Positions 15,873 to 24,343 of a DNA stretch of 64,000 nucleotides are shown piece after piece. The stretch is from NCBI RefSeq assembly GCF_040499845.1, contig NZ_CP159342.1:6386001-6450000 (forward strand), read 5' to 3'. A program made the position numbers and the translations under genes. Source of the DNA: Micromonospora sp. CCTCC AA 2012012 (GTDB taxonomy: Bacteria > Actinomycetota > Actinomycetes > Mycobacteriales > Micromonosporaceae). How positions within the stretch are numbered: the first letter of the stretch is position 1; each line of letters opens with the position of its first letter. Under the pieces are notes generated by a model, which ran no database searches, was not told the origin of the DNA, and saw only the letters and a program-made list of their open reading frames with translations.

Positions 15873-17195
15873 TCAGACCGCCAGGGCCGCGTTGGCCTGC
15901 GCCATGAACCGGGAGGTGGCGGCGCGCGCGCCGGAGCGCCCGGAGCGGATGCTCTCGGCCGCGGCGATGAGCAGGGTACGCACCTTCGCGTGCCCCTTCG
16001 GCGGAGGCGTGGGCGCCGGCCCGAGCAGGTCGTCAAGGGCGGTGCCGAGGGCGGCGACCCGCTTCTGCGCCAGGTCGGTGACGCCCTCCTGGACGAACTT
16101 GCGGACCGGCACGCTGGCGTTCAGGCCCCGCTCGAAGCCGAGGATCCGCCCGGCGGCCACGTTGGTGGTCAGGAAGTTGAGCACGTCCACGACGACGCCC
16201 GGGTGCCGGGTGCCACGGAAGCCCGCCCAGTACATGGACGCCCGGGGCCACTGCGCGACCGGGGTGCCGGGGAAGCTGCTGACGGCCAGCTCGTCGTCGG
16301 TGTAGCGCTGGAGTTCCGGCAGCTGGTGCGACCAGGCGAAGGACGCCGCGGTGTGGCCGGTGACCACGAGCTGGCGGGTGAGGTCGCCGCTGTCCGCCTG
16401 TTCCACCAGGGCGGCGCTCGGGGTGGCGCGCCGGGACCGGGCCACCTGCCAGAACTCGAACCAGTCGAGCAGCGCGGCGGAGCTGAAGCCGAGCTGCCGT
16501 CCCTGATACAGCTCGCCACCCTGGCCCCGGAGCCAGAGCCAGAACGCGCGGTAGTCGCCGGAGGGGTCCATGGTGCCGGCCACCCGGCCGCCGGAGGCCC
16601 GGGTGACCCGGCCGGCCCACTCCACGTAGTCCCGCCAGGACATGCCGGTGTGCGGCTCGGGCACGTTGAGCCGGCGTACCAGGTCGCGGTTCCAGACCAG
16701 GGCGGCGGCGGTCTGCGCGGCGGCGACCCCCACCGTCCGCTCCGCCACCTGGCCGTAGCGGGCCAGGCCCGGCGGCAGTCCGCGCAGGTCGAGCCGGTTG
16801 TCGGCGACGTAGTCGGTGAGGTCCAGGGCGATCTGGCGCTGCGCGTACTCGGTGAGCAGGGTGTCGTCGATCTGGAAGAGGTCGGGCGCGTTGCCGCCCG
16901 CCGCCTGGGTGGCGATCCGGTCGTAGTAGCCGGTCAGGTTCTGCCAGGTGACCCGGAAGCTGACCCGGGGGTTCTGCTGCGAATAGAGGCGCAGCGCCTT
17001 CTCGGTGGCCTCGGCCCGCCGGGTGCCGCCCCACCAGAAGACGGAGAGCTCGATCGGGCCGTCGTCGACCTGGGTGCGCTCCTCGGCGGCGCAGCCCGCC
17101 AGCCCACCGGCGACGAGGGGCAGGCCACCGAGCGCGCCGAGGAACCGCCGCCGGTCGACGCCGGGGTGGGGCGGGGCGGGGTGCAGGGCGCGCAC
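15873..17195 (-). CDS. ABC transporter solute-binding lipoprotein, Tat-exported
   Basis: A 440-residue extracellular solute-binding protein of the sugar (family 1) type. The N-terminus has a twin-arginine motif DRRRFLG followed by a hydrophobic core and lipobox LAGC, so it should be Tat-exported and lipid-anchored. Family features include ELSVFWWGGTRRAE, NAPDLFQIDD and FPGTPVAQWP near the C-terminal half. No permease or ATPase genes are adjacent, so it is an orphan or works with a distant transporter. GTG 17195 is chosen because AGGAG lies 5 nt upstream. A TTGACA promoter is visible at 17237-17265. Confidence 0.88.
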   Translation of the reverse strand: MRALHPAPPHPGVDRRRFLGALGGLPLVAGGLAGCAAEERTQVDDGPIELSVFWWGGTRRAEATEKALRLYSQQNPRVSFRVTWQNLTGYYDRIATQAAGGNAPDLFQIDDTLLTEYAQRQIALDLTDYVADNRLDLRGLPPGLARYGQVAERTVGVAAAQTAAALVWNRDLVRRLNVPEPHTGMSWRDYVEWAGRVTRASGGRVAGTMDPSGDYRAFWLWLRGQGGELYQGRQLGFSSAALLDWFEFWQVARSRRATPSAALVEQADSGDLTRQLVVTGHTAASFAWSHQLPELQRYTDDELAVSSFPGTPVAQWPRASMYWAGFRGTRHPGVVVDVLNFLTTNVAAGRILGFERGLNASVPVRKFVQEGVTDLAQKRVAALGTALDDLLGPAPTPPPKGHAKVRTLLIAAAESIRSGRSGARAATSRFMAQANAALAV

Positions 17196-17236
17196 GGGAA
17201 CTCCTGGGGCGCTGGCGAGCGGGTGCGGACGGACCA

Positions 17237-17265
17237 TTTACACAGGCCCCACGCGCAGGTGTCAA
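17237..17265 (-). promoter_or_regulatory. Promoter of the solute-binding protein gene
   Basis: A consensus TTGACA (17265-17260, minus strand), a 17-bp spacer and TGTAAA (17242-17237) would start RNA about 35 nt before GTG 17195. Confidence 0.55.
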
Positions 17266-17344
17266 CGCCGGGCCGGTCAGCCGGGCTCTGGGATGCCCGG
17301 TGGCCGCCCCGGGAGCGTGCCCGGCGCGTGGTGTACTAGGCGCC

Positions 17345-18178
17345 GTGGAACTTCTGCACTCCGGAAAGGTCCGGGACGTCTACGCCGACGGCGACGATCT
17401 GATCCTGGTCGCCTCGGACCGGATCTCGATCTACGACGTGGCGCTGCCGACCCCGATCCCGGACAAGGGACGCCTGCTCACCGCGCTGTCGCTCTGGTGG
17501 TTCGACCAGCTCGCCGACCTGGTGCCGAACCACGTCATCTCCGCCACCGACGTGCCGACGGAGTTCGCCGGCCGGGCGATCCGCTGTCGCCGGCTGGAGA
17601 TGGTCCCGGTGGAGTGCGTCGCCCGTGGCTATCTGACCGGCGGCGGCCTCGTCGAGTACCGGAACACCGGCGCGGTCTCCGGTGTGGAGCTGCCCCGGGG
17701 CCTGGTCGAGGCGTCGATCCTGCCCGAGCCGATCTTCACTCCGTCGACCAAGGCCCCCAAGGGAGAGCACGACGAGCCGATCACCTATGCGCAGGTGGTC
17801 GACAAGGTCGGCGCGGAGGTCGCGGAACGGCTCCGGCAGATCACCATCGACGTCTACCGGCGCGGCGCGGAGATCGCCGCGGACCGGGGCATCCTGGTCG
17901 CCGACACCAAGATCGAGCTGGGCTGGGCGCCGGACGGCACCCTGGTCCTCGCCGACGAGGTGCTCACCTCCGACTCGTCCCGGTTCTGGCCGGCCGAGTC
18001 GTACCAGCCGGGCCGGGCGCAGTTCTCCTACGACAAGCAGTACGTCCGGGACTGGGCCACCGACAGCGGCTGGGACAAGCAGGAGCCCGCGCCCGAGGTG
18101 CCGGCCGAGGTGGTCGAGGCGACCCGGGCCCGCTACGTCGAGGTCTACGAGAAGCTCACCGGCAACCGCTGGGACTGA
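17345..18178 (+). CDS. purC: Phosphoribosylaminoimidazole-succinocarboxamide synthase
   Basis: A 277-residue SAICAR synthetase, step 8 of purine biosynthesis, joining CAIR and aspartate with ATP. Family motifs are clear: the N-terminal LLHSGKVRDVY and ASDRISIYDV, the VPVECVARGYLTGGG core, FTPSTKAPKGEHDEPI and the C-terminal DKQYVRDWA. Length is normal for the longer actinobacterial type. The start is GTG 17345, with a weak ribosome site. A PRPP synthetase paralogue lies 54 bp downstream on the same strand, so PRPP-using purine synthesis and PRPP supply are linked here. Confidence 0.96.
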   Translation: MELLHSGKVRDVYADGDDLILVASDRISIYDVALPTPIPDKGRLLTALSLWWFDQLADLVPNHVISATDVPTEFAGRAIRCRRLEMVPVECVARGYLTGGGLVEYRNTGAVSGVELPRGLVEASILPEPIFTPSTKAPKGEHDEPITYAQVVDKVGAEVAERLRQITIDVYRRGAEIAADRGILVADTKIELGWAPDGTLVLADEVLTSDSSRFWPAESYQPGRAQFSYDKQYVRDWATDSGWDKQEPAPEVPAEVVEATRARYVEVYEKLTGNRWD

Positions 18179-18218
18179 CCGGTCGGGTGTCCCCGGGCGT
18201 GGGGCGGGTCCGGTTCCG

Positions 18219-18224
18219 TACGAT
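18219..18224 (+). promoter_or_regulatory. -10 box for prs paralogue
   Basis: TACGAT is 8 nt from GTG 18233, a leaderless arrangement giving the gene its own promoter after purC. Confidence 0.5.
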
Positions 18225-18232
18225 CAACAGGC

Positions 18233-19171
18233 GTGCGTGACATTGCCGTCTTCAGCGGAACCGCCCACCCCGACCTCGCCGCCGAGATCTGCGCCCACCT
18301 CGACGTCCCGCTGCACCCCGTGCGGGTGTCCCGGTTCGCCAACGACTGCCTCGAAGTGCAGTTGCAGGCGAACTGCCGGGAGCGGGACGTCTTCCTGATC
18401 CAGCCGTTGGTGCCACCCGTGCAGGAGCACCTGGTCGAGCTGCTGCTCATGATCGACGCGGCCCGGGGCGCGTCCGCCGGGCGGATCACCGTGGTGCTGC
18501 CGCACTACGCGTACGCCCGCTCGGACAAGAAGGACGCCCCGCGCATCTCCATCGGTGGCCGGCTCGTCGCGGACCTGCTCACCTCGGCCGGCGCGGACCG
18601 GGTGCTCGCGATGACCCTGCACTCCCCGCAGGTGCACGGCTTCTTCAGCGTCCCGGTCGACCACCTGCACGCGCTGCGCGAGCTGGCCGCCCACTTCAAG
18701 GGGTACGACCTGAGCAACACCGTGGTGGTCTCACCGGACCTCGGCAACGCCAAGGAGGCGGCGGCCTTCGCCCGGATGCTCGGTACGCCGGTCGCGGCCG
18801 GCGCGAAGCAGCGGTTCAGCGACGACCGGGTGCAGATCAGCACGGTGATCGGTGAGGTGGCGGACCGGGACGTGATCGTGCTGGACGACGAGATCGCCAA
18901 GGGCAGCACGGTGATCGAGCTGATGAGTCACCTGCGCGAGCGGAAGGTCCGCTCGATCCGGCTCGCCTGCACCCACGGCCTCTTCTCCAGCCACGCGCTG
19001 GAGCGGCTGAGCGCTGAGGAGGGGGTGCAGGAGATCGTCTGCACCAACACGGTGCCGATCCCGCCGCAGGAGCGGGTGCCGAAGCTGGCGGTGCTGTCGG
19101 TGGCCCCGGCGTTGGCCGAGGCGATGCGGCGGATCCACAACGGCGAGTCGGTCAGCGCCCTCTTTGCCTGA
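18233..19171 (+). CDS. Ribose-phosphate pyrophosphokinase (PRPP synthetase) paralogue
   Basis: A 312-residue PRPP synthetase family protein. The N-terminal ATP and ribose-phosphate features are present (NDCLEVQLQANCRERDVFLIQ, the flexible-loop region HYAYARSDKKDAPR, MTLHSPQVHGFF). The PRPP-binding loop reads VLDDEIAKGST instead of the usual DDMIDTGGT, and the end of the protein lacks some regulatory-site residues. It may be a second PRPP synthetase with altered regulation; whether it is active is not settled by sequence. It follows purC. The gene is probably leaderless. Confidence 0.85.
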   Translation: MRDIAVFSGTAHPDLAAEICAHLDVPLHPVRVSRFANDCLEVQLQANCRERDVFLIQPLVPPVQEHLVELLLMIDAARGASAGRITVVLPHYAYARSDKKDAPRISIGGRLVADLLTSAGADRVLAMTLHSPQVHGFFSVPVDHLHALRELAAHFKGYDLSNTVVVSPDLGNAKEAAAFARMLGTPVAAGAKQRFSDDRVQISTVIGEVADRDVIVLDDEIAKGSTVIELMSHLRERKVRSIRLACTHGLFSSHALERLSAEEGVQEIVCTNTVPIPPQERVPKLAVLSVAPALAEAMRRIHNGESVSALFA

Positions 19172-19299
19172 CCCGGCTTCCCGCCGTGGGCGGCCCGGAA
19201 CGCCGGAGGGCCGCCCCGTCGCCTGCCCGGGGCCGTTCGGGGTGCCGGAGGGCCGCCGCGTCACCGCCGTCGCCGAACGGCCGGCGGGCGGGTCGGGGG

Positions 19300-19758
19300 T
19301 CAGTCGGTGGTGGCCGGGGTGGAGGGGTCGACGGTGGCGCTGATGCGGACGGTCGTGCCGGCCTCGCCGGTCTCGACCTCCATCGAGTCGCTCAGCTCCC
19401 GGGCCAGCCAGAGGCCCCAGCCGCCGGCGGTGTCCGGGGCGGGTCGCCGACGGTCATCGAGGCGCTGGGCGCTGATTCCCCGGCCGTGGTCGGCCACCTC
19501 GCAGACGAGCCGACCGGGGCGGTGCCACAACCGGAGCGAGCCCTGACCGCCGCCGTGCCGGACGGCGTTGGTGATCAACTCGTTGACCGCCAGCACGAAG
19601 TCGTCCAGCCGCTGCCCGCTCAGCCCCGAAGCGTGCGCGCAGGAGGTGACCGAGTGTCGCAGCTCGGTCACCTGGGCCTGGTCGAAGGCTTCGGCGATGA
19701 GGAGGGAAGTTTCGATGGGCACAACCGTACGCGGTGCGCGGGGTTCTGCGTTTGTCAT
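19300..19758 (-). CDS. RsbW-like ATP-binding anti-sigma factor/regulator
   Basis: A 152-residue protein with one histidine-kinase-like ATPase (HATPase_c_2) domain. The N box is VLAVNELITNAVRHGG (near residue 78) and the G1 box is VADHGRGIS. The family includes RsbW-type Ser kinases that bind sigma factors or their antagonists. No adjacent sigma factor or STAS antagonist is present, though a STAS-ATPase fusion lies at 22324. ATG 19758 is used; the longer frame to 19926 lacks a start signal. It is divergent from the sensor kinase at 19868. Confidence 0.82.
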   Translation of the reverse strand: MTNAEPRAPRTVVPIETSLLIAEAFDQAQVTELRHSVTSCAHASGLSGQRLDDFVLAVNELITNAVRHGGGQGSLRLWHRPGRLVCEVADHGRGISAQRLDDRRRPAPDTAGGWGLWLARELSDSMEVETGEAGTTVRISATVDPSTPATTD

Positions 19759-19867
19759 GGCCCCGTCCCGACAGCGGATCTCGCTCTTGTTTGCGGCATT
19801 TCCACCGTACGTCAGGTTTTCCCGGGCTGCATCCACCGCTCTCCGAGGCGTACTGCCGGAGTGTGGC

Positions 19868-21004
19868 ATGGTGGCCGGCATGCCGTCGTCACCGGGAGGC
19901 CTGGAGGGCCCGCTCTGGCGGTCCATCGCCGTCTTCCGCTTCGCCTCCCTGGCGTACGTCTGCGTGCTGGTGCTGCGCGACGCCGACCGGTACGCGCACC
20001 CGCTGGCCGCCGGCGGCGTACTCCTGGTGATGCTGGCCTGGAGCGGGGTGACCGCGGTGGGCTACGCCCGGCCGGCGGGGCGGGGCTGGCCGCTGCTCCT
20101 GGCCGACCTCGGCGTGCTGCTGGCCATCATGCTGGCCACCCCGTGGGTGATGGGACGGGCGGCGCTCGCCGCCGGCCTGCCCACCCTGACCGTGGCCTGG
20201 CTGGCCGGGCCGGTGCTGGCCTGGGCGGTCTCCGGCGGCCGGCGGCGCGGCGCGGTCGCCGCGCTGGTGGCCGGCGGCGTCGACCTGGTCACCCGGGAAC
20301 GGGTCAGCCAGTCCTCGCTGACCGGGGTGATCCTGATGCTGCTCGCCGGGGTGGTGGTCGGGCACGTCGCCCGGCTGGCGGTGACCGCCGAGGAGCGGTT
20401 GCAGCGGGCGGTGGAGCTGGAGGCGGCCACCCGGGAACGCGAGCGGCTGGCCCGGGACATCCACGACTCGGTGCTCCAGGTGCTGGCCCTGGTGCAGCGC
20501 CGGGGCGCGCAGCTCGACGGCGAGGGCGGCGAGCTGGCCCGGCTGGCCGGCGAGCAGGAGGCGGCGCTGCGCGCCCTGATCGGCCGGGCCGCCGCGCCGC
20601 CGCCCGAGGAGGGCGACACCCGGGACCTGCGGGACCTGCTCGACCGGTACGCCTCGACGACGGTCGCGGTCTCCGCCCCGGCCACCCCGGTCGGGCTGCC
20701 CGCGCACGCCGCCCGGGAGGTCGCCGCCGCGGTCGGCGCGGCGCTGGACAACGTGGCCCGGTACGCCGGCGGGCGGGCCTGGGTGCTGATCGAGGACGAG
20801 GGGGAGACGGTGACCGTCTCGGTACGCGACGAGGGGCCGGGCATCCCGGCGGGCCGGCTGGCGGAGGCCGCGGCGCAGGGGCGGCTCGGGGTGGCGCAGT
20901 CCATCCGGGGCCGGGTGGCCGACCTGGGCGGGCAGGTGCGGATCGCCTCCGCGCCGGGCTCCGGCACCGAGATCGAGCTGGTCGTGCCGCGGAGCGGTCG
21001 ATGA
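19868..21004 (+). CDS. Sensor histidine kinase, NarL-type family
   Basis: A 378-residue membrane kinase. The N-terminal ~165 residues carry about five transmembrane segments with short loops and no extracellular sensor domain. A HisKA_3 dimerisation segment follows (ERLARDIHDSVLQVLALVQ, His at about residue 200) and then an HATPase domain with DNVARYAGG and GEGPGIPAGR-like loops (DEGPGIPAGR). The signal is unknown. ATG 19868 has GGAG 6 nt upstream. The stop overlaps the response regulator start by ATGA, so the two are coupled. Confidence 0.9.
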   Translation: MVAGMPSSPGGLEGPLWRSIAVFRFASLAYVCVLVLRDADRYAHPLAAGGVLLVMLAWSGVTAVGYARPAGRGWPLLLADLGVLLAIMLATPWVMGRAALAAGLPTLTVAWLAGPVLAWAVSGGRRRGAVAALVAGGVDLVTRERVSQSSLTGVILMLLAGVVVGHVARLAVTAEERLQRAVELEAATRERERLARDIHDSVLQVLALVQRRGAQLDGEGGELARLAGEQEAALRALIGRAAAPPPEEGDTRDLRDLLDRYASTTVAVSAPATPVGLPAHAAREVAAAVGAALDNVARYAGGRAWVLIEDEGETVTVSVRDEGPGIPAGRLAEAAAQGRLGVAQSIRGRVADLGGQVRIASAPGSGTEIELVVPRSGR

Positions 21005-21660
21005 GCGCGGGCGTGCGGGTGATGGTGGTCGACGACCACCCGATGTGGCGCGAGGGGGTGGCCCGGGACCTCACCGAGGCCGGCCACCTGGTGGTGGCGA
21101 CCAGCGGCGAGGGTCGGCAGGCGGTCCGGGTGGCCGCCGCGGCCCGACCGGACCTGGTGGTGCTGGACCTGCAACTGCCGGACGTCTCCGGGGTCGAGGT
21201 GATCCGGGGGCTGCGCGCGGCGCTGCCCGAGGTGCGGGTGCTGATGCTGTCGGCCAGCGGCGAGCCGCAGAGCGTCCTCGACGCGGTGAAGGCCGGCGCG
21301 ACCGGCTACCTGGTGAAGTCCGCCGCGCCGGCCGAGTTCCTCGACGCGGTCCGGCGCACCGCGGCCGGCGAGCCGGTCTTCACCCCCGGGCTGGCCGGGC
21401 TCGTGCTGGGGGAGTACCGCCGGCTGGCGGCCGGTCCACCCGCCGGCTCCGGGTACGACGAAGCACCCCGGCTCACCGAACGGGAGACCGAGGTGCTGCG
21501 CCTGGTGGCGAAGGGACTGTCGTACAAGCAGATCGCCGAGCGGCTCGGGGTCTCGCACCGGACGGTGCAGAACCACGTGCAGAACACGCTCGGCAAGCTC
21601 CAGTTGCACAACCGCGTCGAGCTGACCCGCTATGCGATCGAGCGGGGCCTGGACGACTAG
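21001..21660 (+). CDS. Response regulator, NarL/LuxR family
   Basis: A 219-residue regulator. The receiver domain has the acidic pair VVDDHP, the phospho-acceptor Asp in VVLDLQLPD (about residue 58) and the KSAAP lysine. The output domain is a LuxR-type HTH (LTERETEVLRLVAKGLSYKQIAERLGVSHRTVQNHVQ, about 157-193). It acts with the kinase encoded just upstream through the ATGA overlap. Target genes are not visible. The stop codon overlaps that of the converging DUF5709 gene by 3 bp. Confidence 0.94.
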   Translation: MSAGVRVMVVDDHPMWREGVARDLTEAGHLVVATSGEGRQAVRVAAAARPDLVVLDLQLPDVSGVEVIRGLRAALPEVRVLMLSASGEPQSVLDAVKAGATGYLVKSAAPAEFLDAVRRTAAGEPVFTPGLAGLVLGEYRRLAAGPPAGSGYDEAPRLTERETEVLRLVAKGLSYKQIAERLGVSHRTVQNHVQNTLGKLQLHNRVELTRYAIERGLDD

Positions 21661-22229
21661 TGCGACTCGGGCGGCCGGGTCTCGTGGATGGCCAGCTCCT
21701 CCGCGGTCGCGCCGCCCCCGGCGGAGCCGGCGTCGTACGCGACGTTGTCGGTCTCCTGGTCGGTGTGGGCGCCCTCGTCCGGCTCGACCAGCCGCCCGAC
21801 CTGGTGGTCGGCGACGGTGCCGAGCTGACCGTGGTCGTAGAGGGAGACCGGCGAGTGCGGGTCGGAGGTCGGGCCCGGGTCGATCACGTCGGCGTCGAGC
21901 TGGGCCTGCGCGGCGGCCTCGTCGCTGTCCGCCTCGGCGGCGATGTCCGGATCGATCGGGCCGGCGAGCGGGTCGTCGGCCGGCCGCTCGTAGCTCTCCC
22001 GCTCCAGCTTGTAGTCCAGGGACTCGCCGTCGAGCTGCTCCTCGGCGGTGGTGCCGAAGCGGTCGACGGCGACCGGCGTGCGGTCGCCGGGCAGCTGGGC
22101 CGGCTCCGGCCCGTCCGCCTCGCGGCCGGTGAGGACGTCGTCGTTGGCGGTGGAGTCGTCGTCGGCGGTGTCGGGCAGCCCCTCCGCCTCGGGGTCGGAC
22201 ACGGGGGTCGGGTACTCGTCGTCGCGCAT
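21657..22229 (-). CDS. Acidic DUF5709-type protein
   Basis: A 190-residue very acidic, low-hydrophobicity protein starting MRDDEYPTPVSDPEAEGLPD. It is rich in Asp, Glu, Pro and Ala and contains ESLDYKLERESYERPADDPLAG in the middle, typical of the DUF5709 family found in actinobacteria. It has no membrane segments or catalytic motifs and is probably partly disordered. Function is unknown. It converges on the response regulator with overlapping stop codons, which would leave little room for a terminator. Confidence 0.75.
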   Translation of the reverse strand: MRDDEYPTPVSDPEAEGLPDTADDDSTANDDVLTGREADGPEPAQLPGDRTPVAVDRFGTTAEEQLDGESLDYKLERESYERPADDPLAGPIDPDIAAEADSDEAAAQAQLDADVIDPGPTSDPHSPVSLYDHGQLGTVADHQVGRLVEPDEGAHTDQETDNVAYDAGSAGGGATAEELAIHETRPPESH

Positions 22230-22323
22230 GACCGGTCACTACCCACTGCCATGCCCGGGTTAACCGGTTTCGGCGGCGACGATCGGGAGGAAAGCGACGA
22301 AAGAGCGCAGTCGGGTGGCCGGG

Positions 22324-23115
22324 TCAGTGCTGGCCGGCGGTCTCGTCGTCGGTGTGCAGCACGCACCAGACGACCTTGCCGTCCGGCAGCGGGGTGGTGC
22401 CCCAGCGCCGGGCCACAGTGTCGATCAGCAGCAGGCCGCGCCCGCCCGCCGAGTTCACCGGGGCGACCCCGGCGAAGGCCGGCTGCCGGGGCGAGCGGTC
22501 CCGCACGGCCAGCTGGAGGCAGTGGTCCCGGGGCGCCACCCGGACGGTCATCGGGGTGCGCGCGTGGGCGACCACGTTGTTGACCATCTCGGTGATCGCG
22601 ATGCAGGCCGCCTCGGCCAGCTCGGGCACCCCCCACCGCAGGGACGCGTCGGTGACCAGGGCCCGGGCCTCCCGGGCGGCCTCCACGGCGGGCGGCAGCT
22701 CGGTGCTCAGCACCGCGGCCAGCGGCGCGGCGACCAACGCCGCCTGCGCCTCGCCGAGAGACGCGCAGACCGACACCGCGGCACCCGGCCAGCGTCCCAC
22801 CGGGTCCACCACCAGCAGCCCCGCGGCCGGCCAGTCGCCCGCCACCCGGTGCAGCTCGTCGAAGACCGAGCGGACCTCCGGATCCGGCACCCGCAGCCCC
22901 GACAGGTCGGCGATCACCGGGCCGGGCCGCTCCCAGAGCCGGGCCAGCAGCGTGTCCCGGACCGCGCCGACGCCGGCCCGGTCGAGGACCCCGGTCACCC
23001 TGGCCAGCGCGGACGTCTCGTCCAGCTCCACCAGGCAGCGCACGTCCGTCGGCATGATCGTCCCATTGTGCATGCCCGGCACCGGGGGCGCATCCGGCCG
23101 CTCGATCCGGTTCAT
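22324..23115 (-). CDS. STAS-domain and RsbW-type ATPase fusion regulator
   Basis: A 263-residue protein whose N-terminal half resembles a STAS anti-sigma antagonist (LVELDETSALARVTGVLDRAG.VIADLSGLRVPDPEVRSVFDEL) and whose C-terminal half is an HATPase_c_2 domain (ITEMVNNVVAHA and SAGGRGLLLIDTVARRWG). Phosphoswitch partners that are usually separate are thus joined. ATG 23115 is used because it overlaps the SDR stop in an ATGA; ATGs at 23073 and 23055 are alternatives, and 23055 has a better ribosome site. It is cytosolic; its sigma partner is unknown. Confidence 0.75.
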   Translation of the reverse strand: MNRIERPDAPPVPGMHNGTIMPTDVRCLVELDETSALARVTGVLDRAGVGAVRDTLLARLWERPGPVIADLSGLRVPDPEVRSVFDELHRVAGDWPAAGLLVVDPVGRWPGAAVSVCASLGEAQAALVAAPLAAVLSTELPPAVEAAREARALVTDASLRWGVPELAEAACIAITEMVNNVVAHARTPMTVRVAPRDHCLQLAVRDRSPRQPAFAGVAPVNSAGGRGLLLIDTVARRWGTTPLPDGKVVWCVLHTDDETAGQH

Positions 23116-24113
23116 CAGCGATCGGTCCGGGAACGTCGGGCCATCGCCGCCGCCGTGCCGACCGCCGTACCCGCGGCGGCCAGCCCGAAGGCCGCGGTCA
23201 TCCGGACGAGCTGGCGTCGCCGCCCCTGCCAGCCACCGTCCCGCTCGGCGGCCGCGTCGGCCCGGAAGACGTTCCCGCTGCTCTCCAGCCGGACCCCGGG
23301 ACCGAACTGGGTGCGGTGGGCGTACCAGCCGAGGGCACGCTCCGCCACCGCCGGGGCGAGCCGCCACTGGAGGCCGAGCAGCCGCGCCGCGCCCCCGGCG
23401 TACGCCTCCCGGCGGGGCCGGCGCAGCAACCGGACGATGGTCTCGGCGACCACCTCGGGCGGGTACACCGGTGGCGGCGGGGTCAGCTCCCGGCCGGTGT
23501 GGTTGGCCGCGTGCCGGAAGAACGGGGTGTCGATGGTGGCCGGCAGCACGGTGCACACCGAGATCGCGCTCCGGCCGGTGACCCGCAGCTCCTGGCGTAC
23601 CGTGTCCGCCAGCCCGCGGATGCCGTGCTTCGTGGCGTTGTACGCCGACTGGTAGGGCATCGCCACCTCGGCCAGCACCGACGCGTTGTTCACCAGCACC
23701 CCGCCGCCCGCCGCCGCCAGCCACGGCAGCGCGGCCCGGATCCCGTGCACGGTGCCGAGCAGGTTCACCTCCACCACCCGGCGGAACTCGGCCACCGGGA
23801 TCTCGTCGAAGAGCCCCACCGCGCTCACCGCCGCGTTGTTCACCCAGCCGTCGATCCGGCCGAACTCCGCCGCCGCCCGCGCGGCCAACCGGTTCACCGC
23901 GTCCGGGTCGGTGACGTCGGTCGGCACCACCAGGGCGCGCCCGCCCAGTTCCCGGCAGCGCCCGGCCACCCGCTGGAGGGCGTCCGCGCTGCGGGCGGCG
24001 AGGACGACGTCGGCACCCCGACGGGCGAGGGCGTACGCGGTGGCGGCGCCGATGCCGCTGGACGCTCCGGTGATCACCACGGTGGAGTCGTCGAGGGTGC
24101 GGGTGAGAGGCAT
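23115..24113 (-). CDS. Short-chain dehydrogenase/reductase
   Basis: A 332-residue SDR. The cofactor loop is TGASSGIGAA (near residue 15), followed by NNAA and the catalytic Ser and YNATK tetrad residues (about 150-165). The extra C-terminal ~80 residues end with a hydrophobic, basic tail (LAAAGTAVGTAAAMARRS), probably a membrane anchor. The substrate is not predictable. A ribosome site GAAGG precedes the ATG. Its stop codon overlaps the start of the downstream STAS-ATPase gene. Confidence 0.9.
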   Translation of the reverse strand: MPLTRTLDDSTVVITGASSGIGAATAYALARRGADVVLAARSADALQRVAGRCRELGGRALVVPTDVTDPDAVNRLAARAAAEFGRIDGWVNNAAVSAVGLFDEIPVAEFRRVVEVNLLGTVHGIRAALPWLAAAGGGVLVNNASVLAEVAMPYQSAYNATKHGIRGLADTVRQELRVTGRSAISVCTVLPATIDTPFFRHAANHTGRELTPPPPVYPPEVVAETIVRLLRRPRREAYAGGAARLLGLQWRLAPAVAERALGWYAHRTQFGPGVRLESSGNVFRADAAAERDGGWQGRRRQLVRMTAAFGLAAAGTAVGTAAAMARRSRTDR

Positions 24114-24343
24114 CCTTCGCCCGTACCCCAGGTGGGGTGGGTCATGCCGACCGGATCCGGCGGATCACGGTTGGCGCGACCCGCCAGCGGGCAGTGTGTG
24201 GCGGAGCCGGCGGAACGCCATCGGGACGCCTCACCACCCGGGGTCCGTCGGTCCGATCTGCCAGGTTTCGGCTCGCCGGGGCCGGGTTAATGGGACCCTC
24301 TGACCGGAGGACCACCGCTCGAAAGAACGCATGGAGGTGCACC

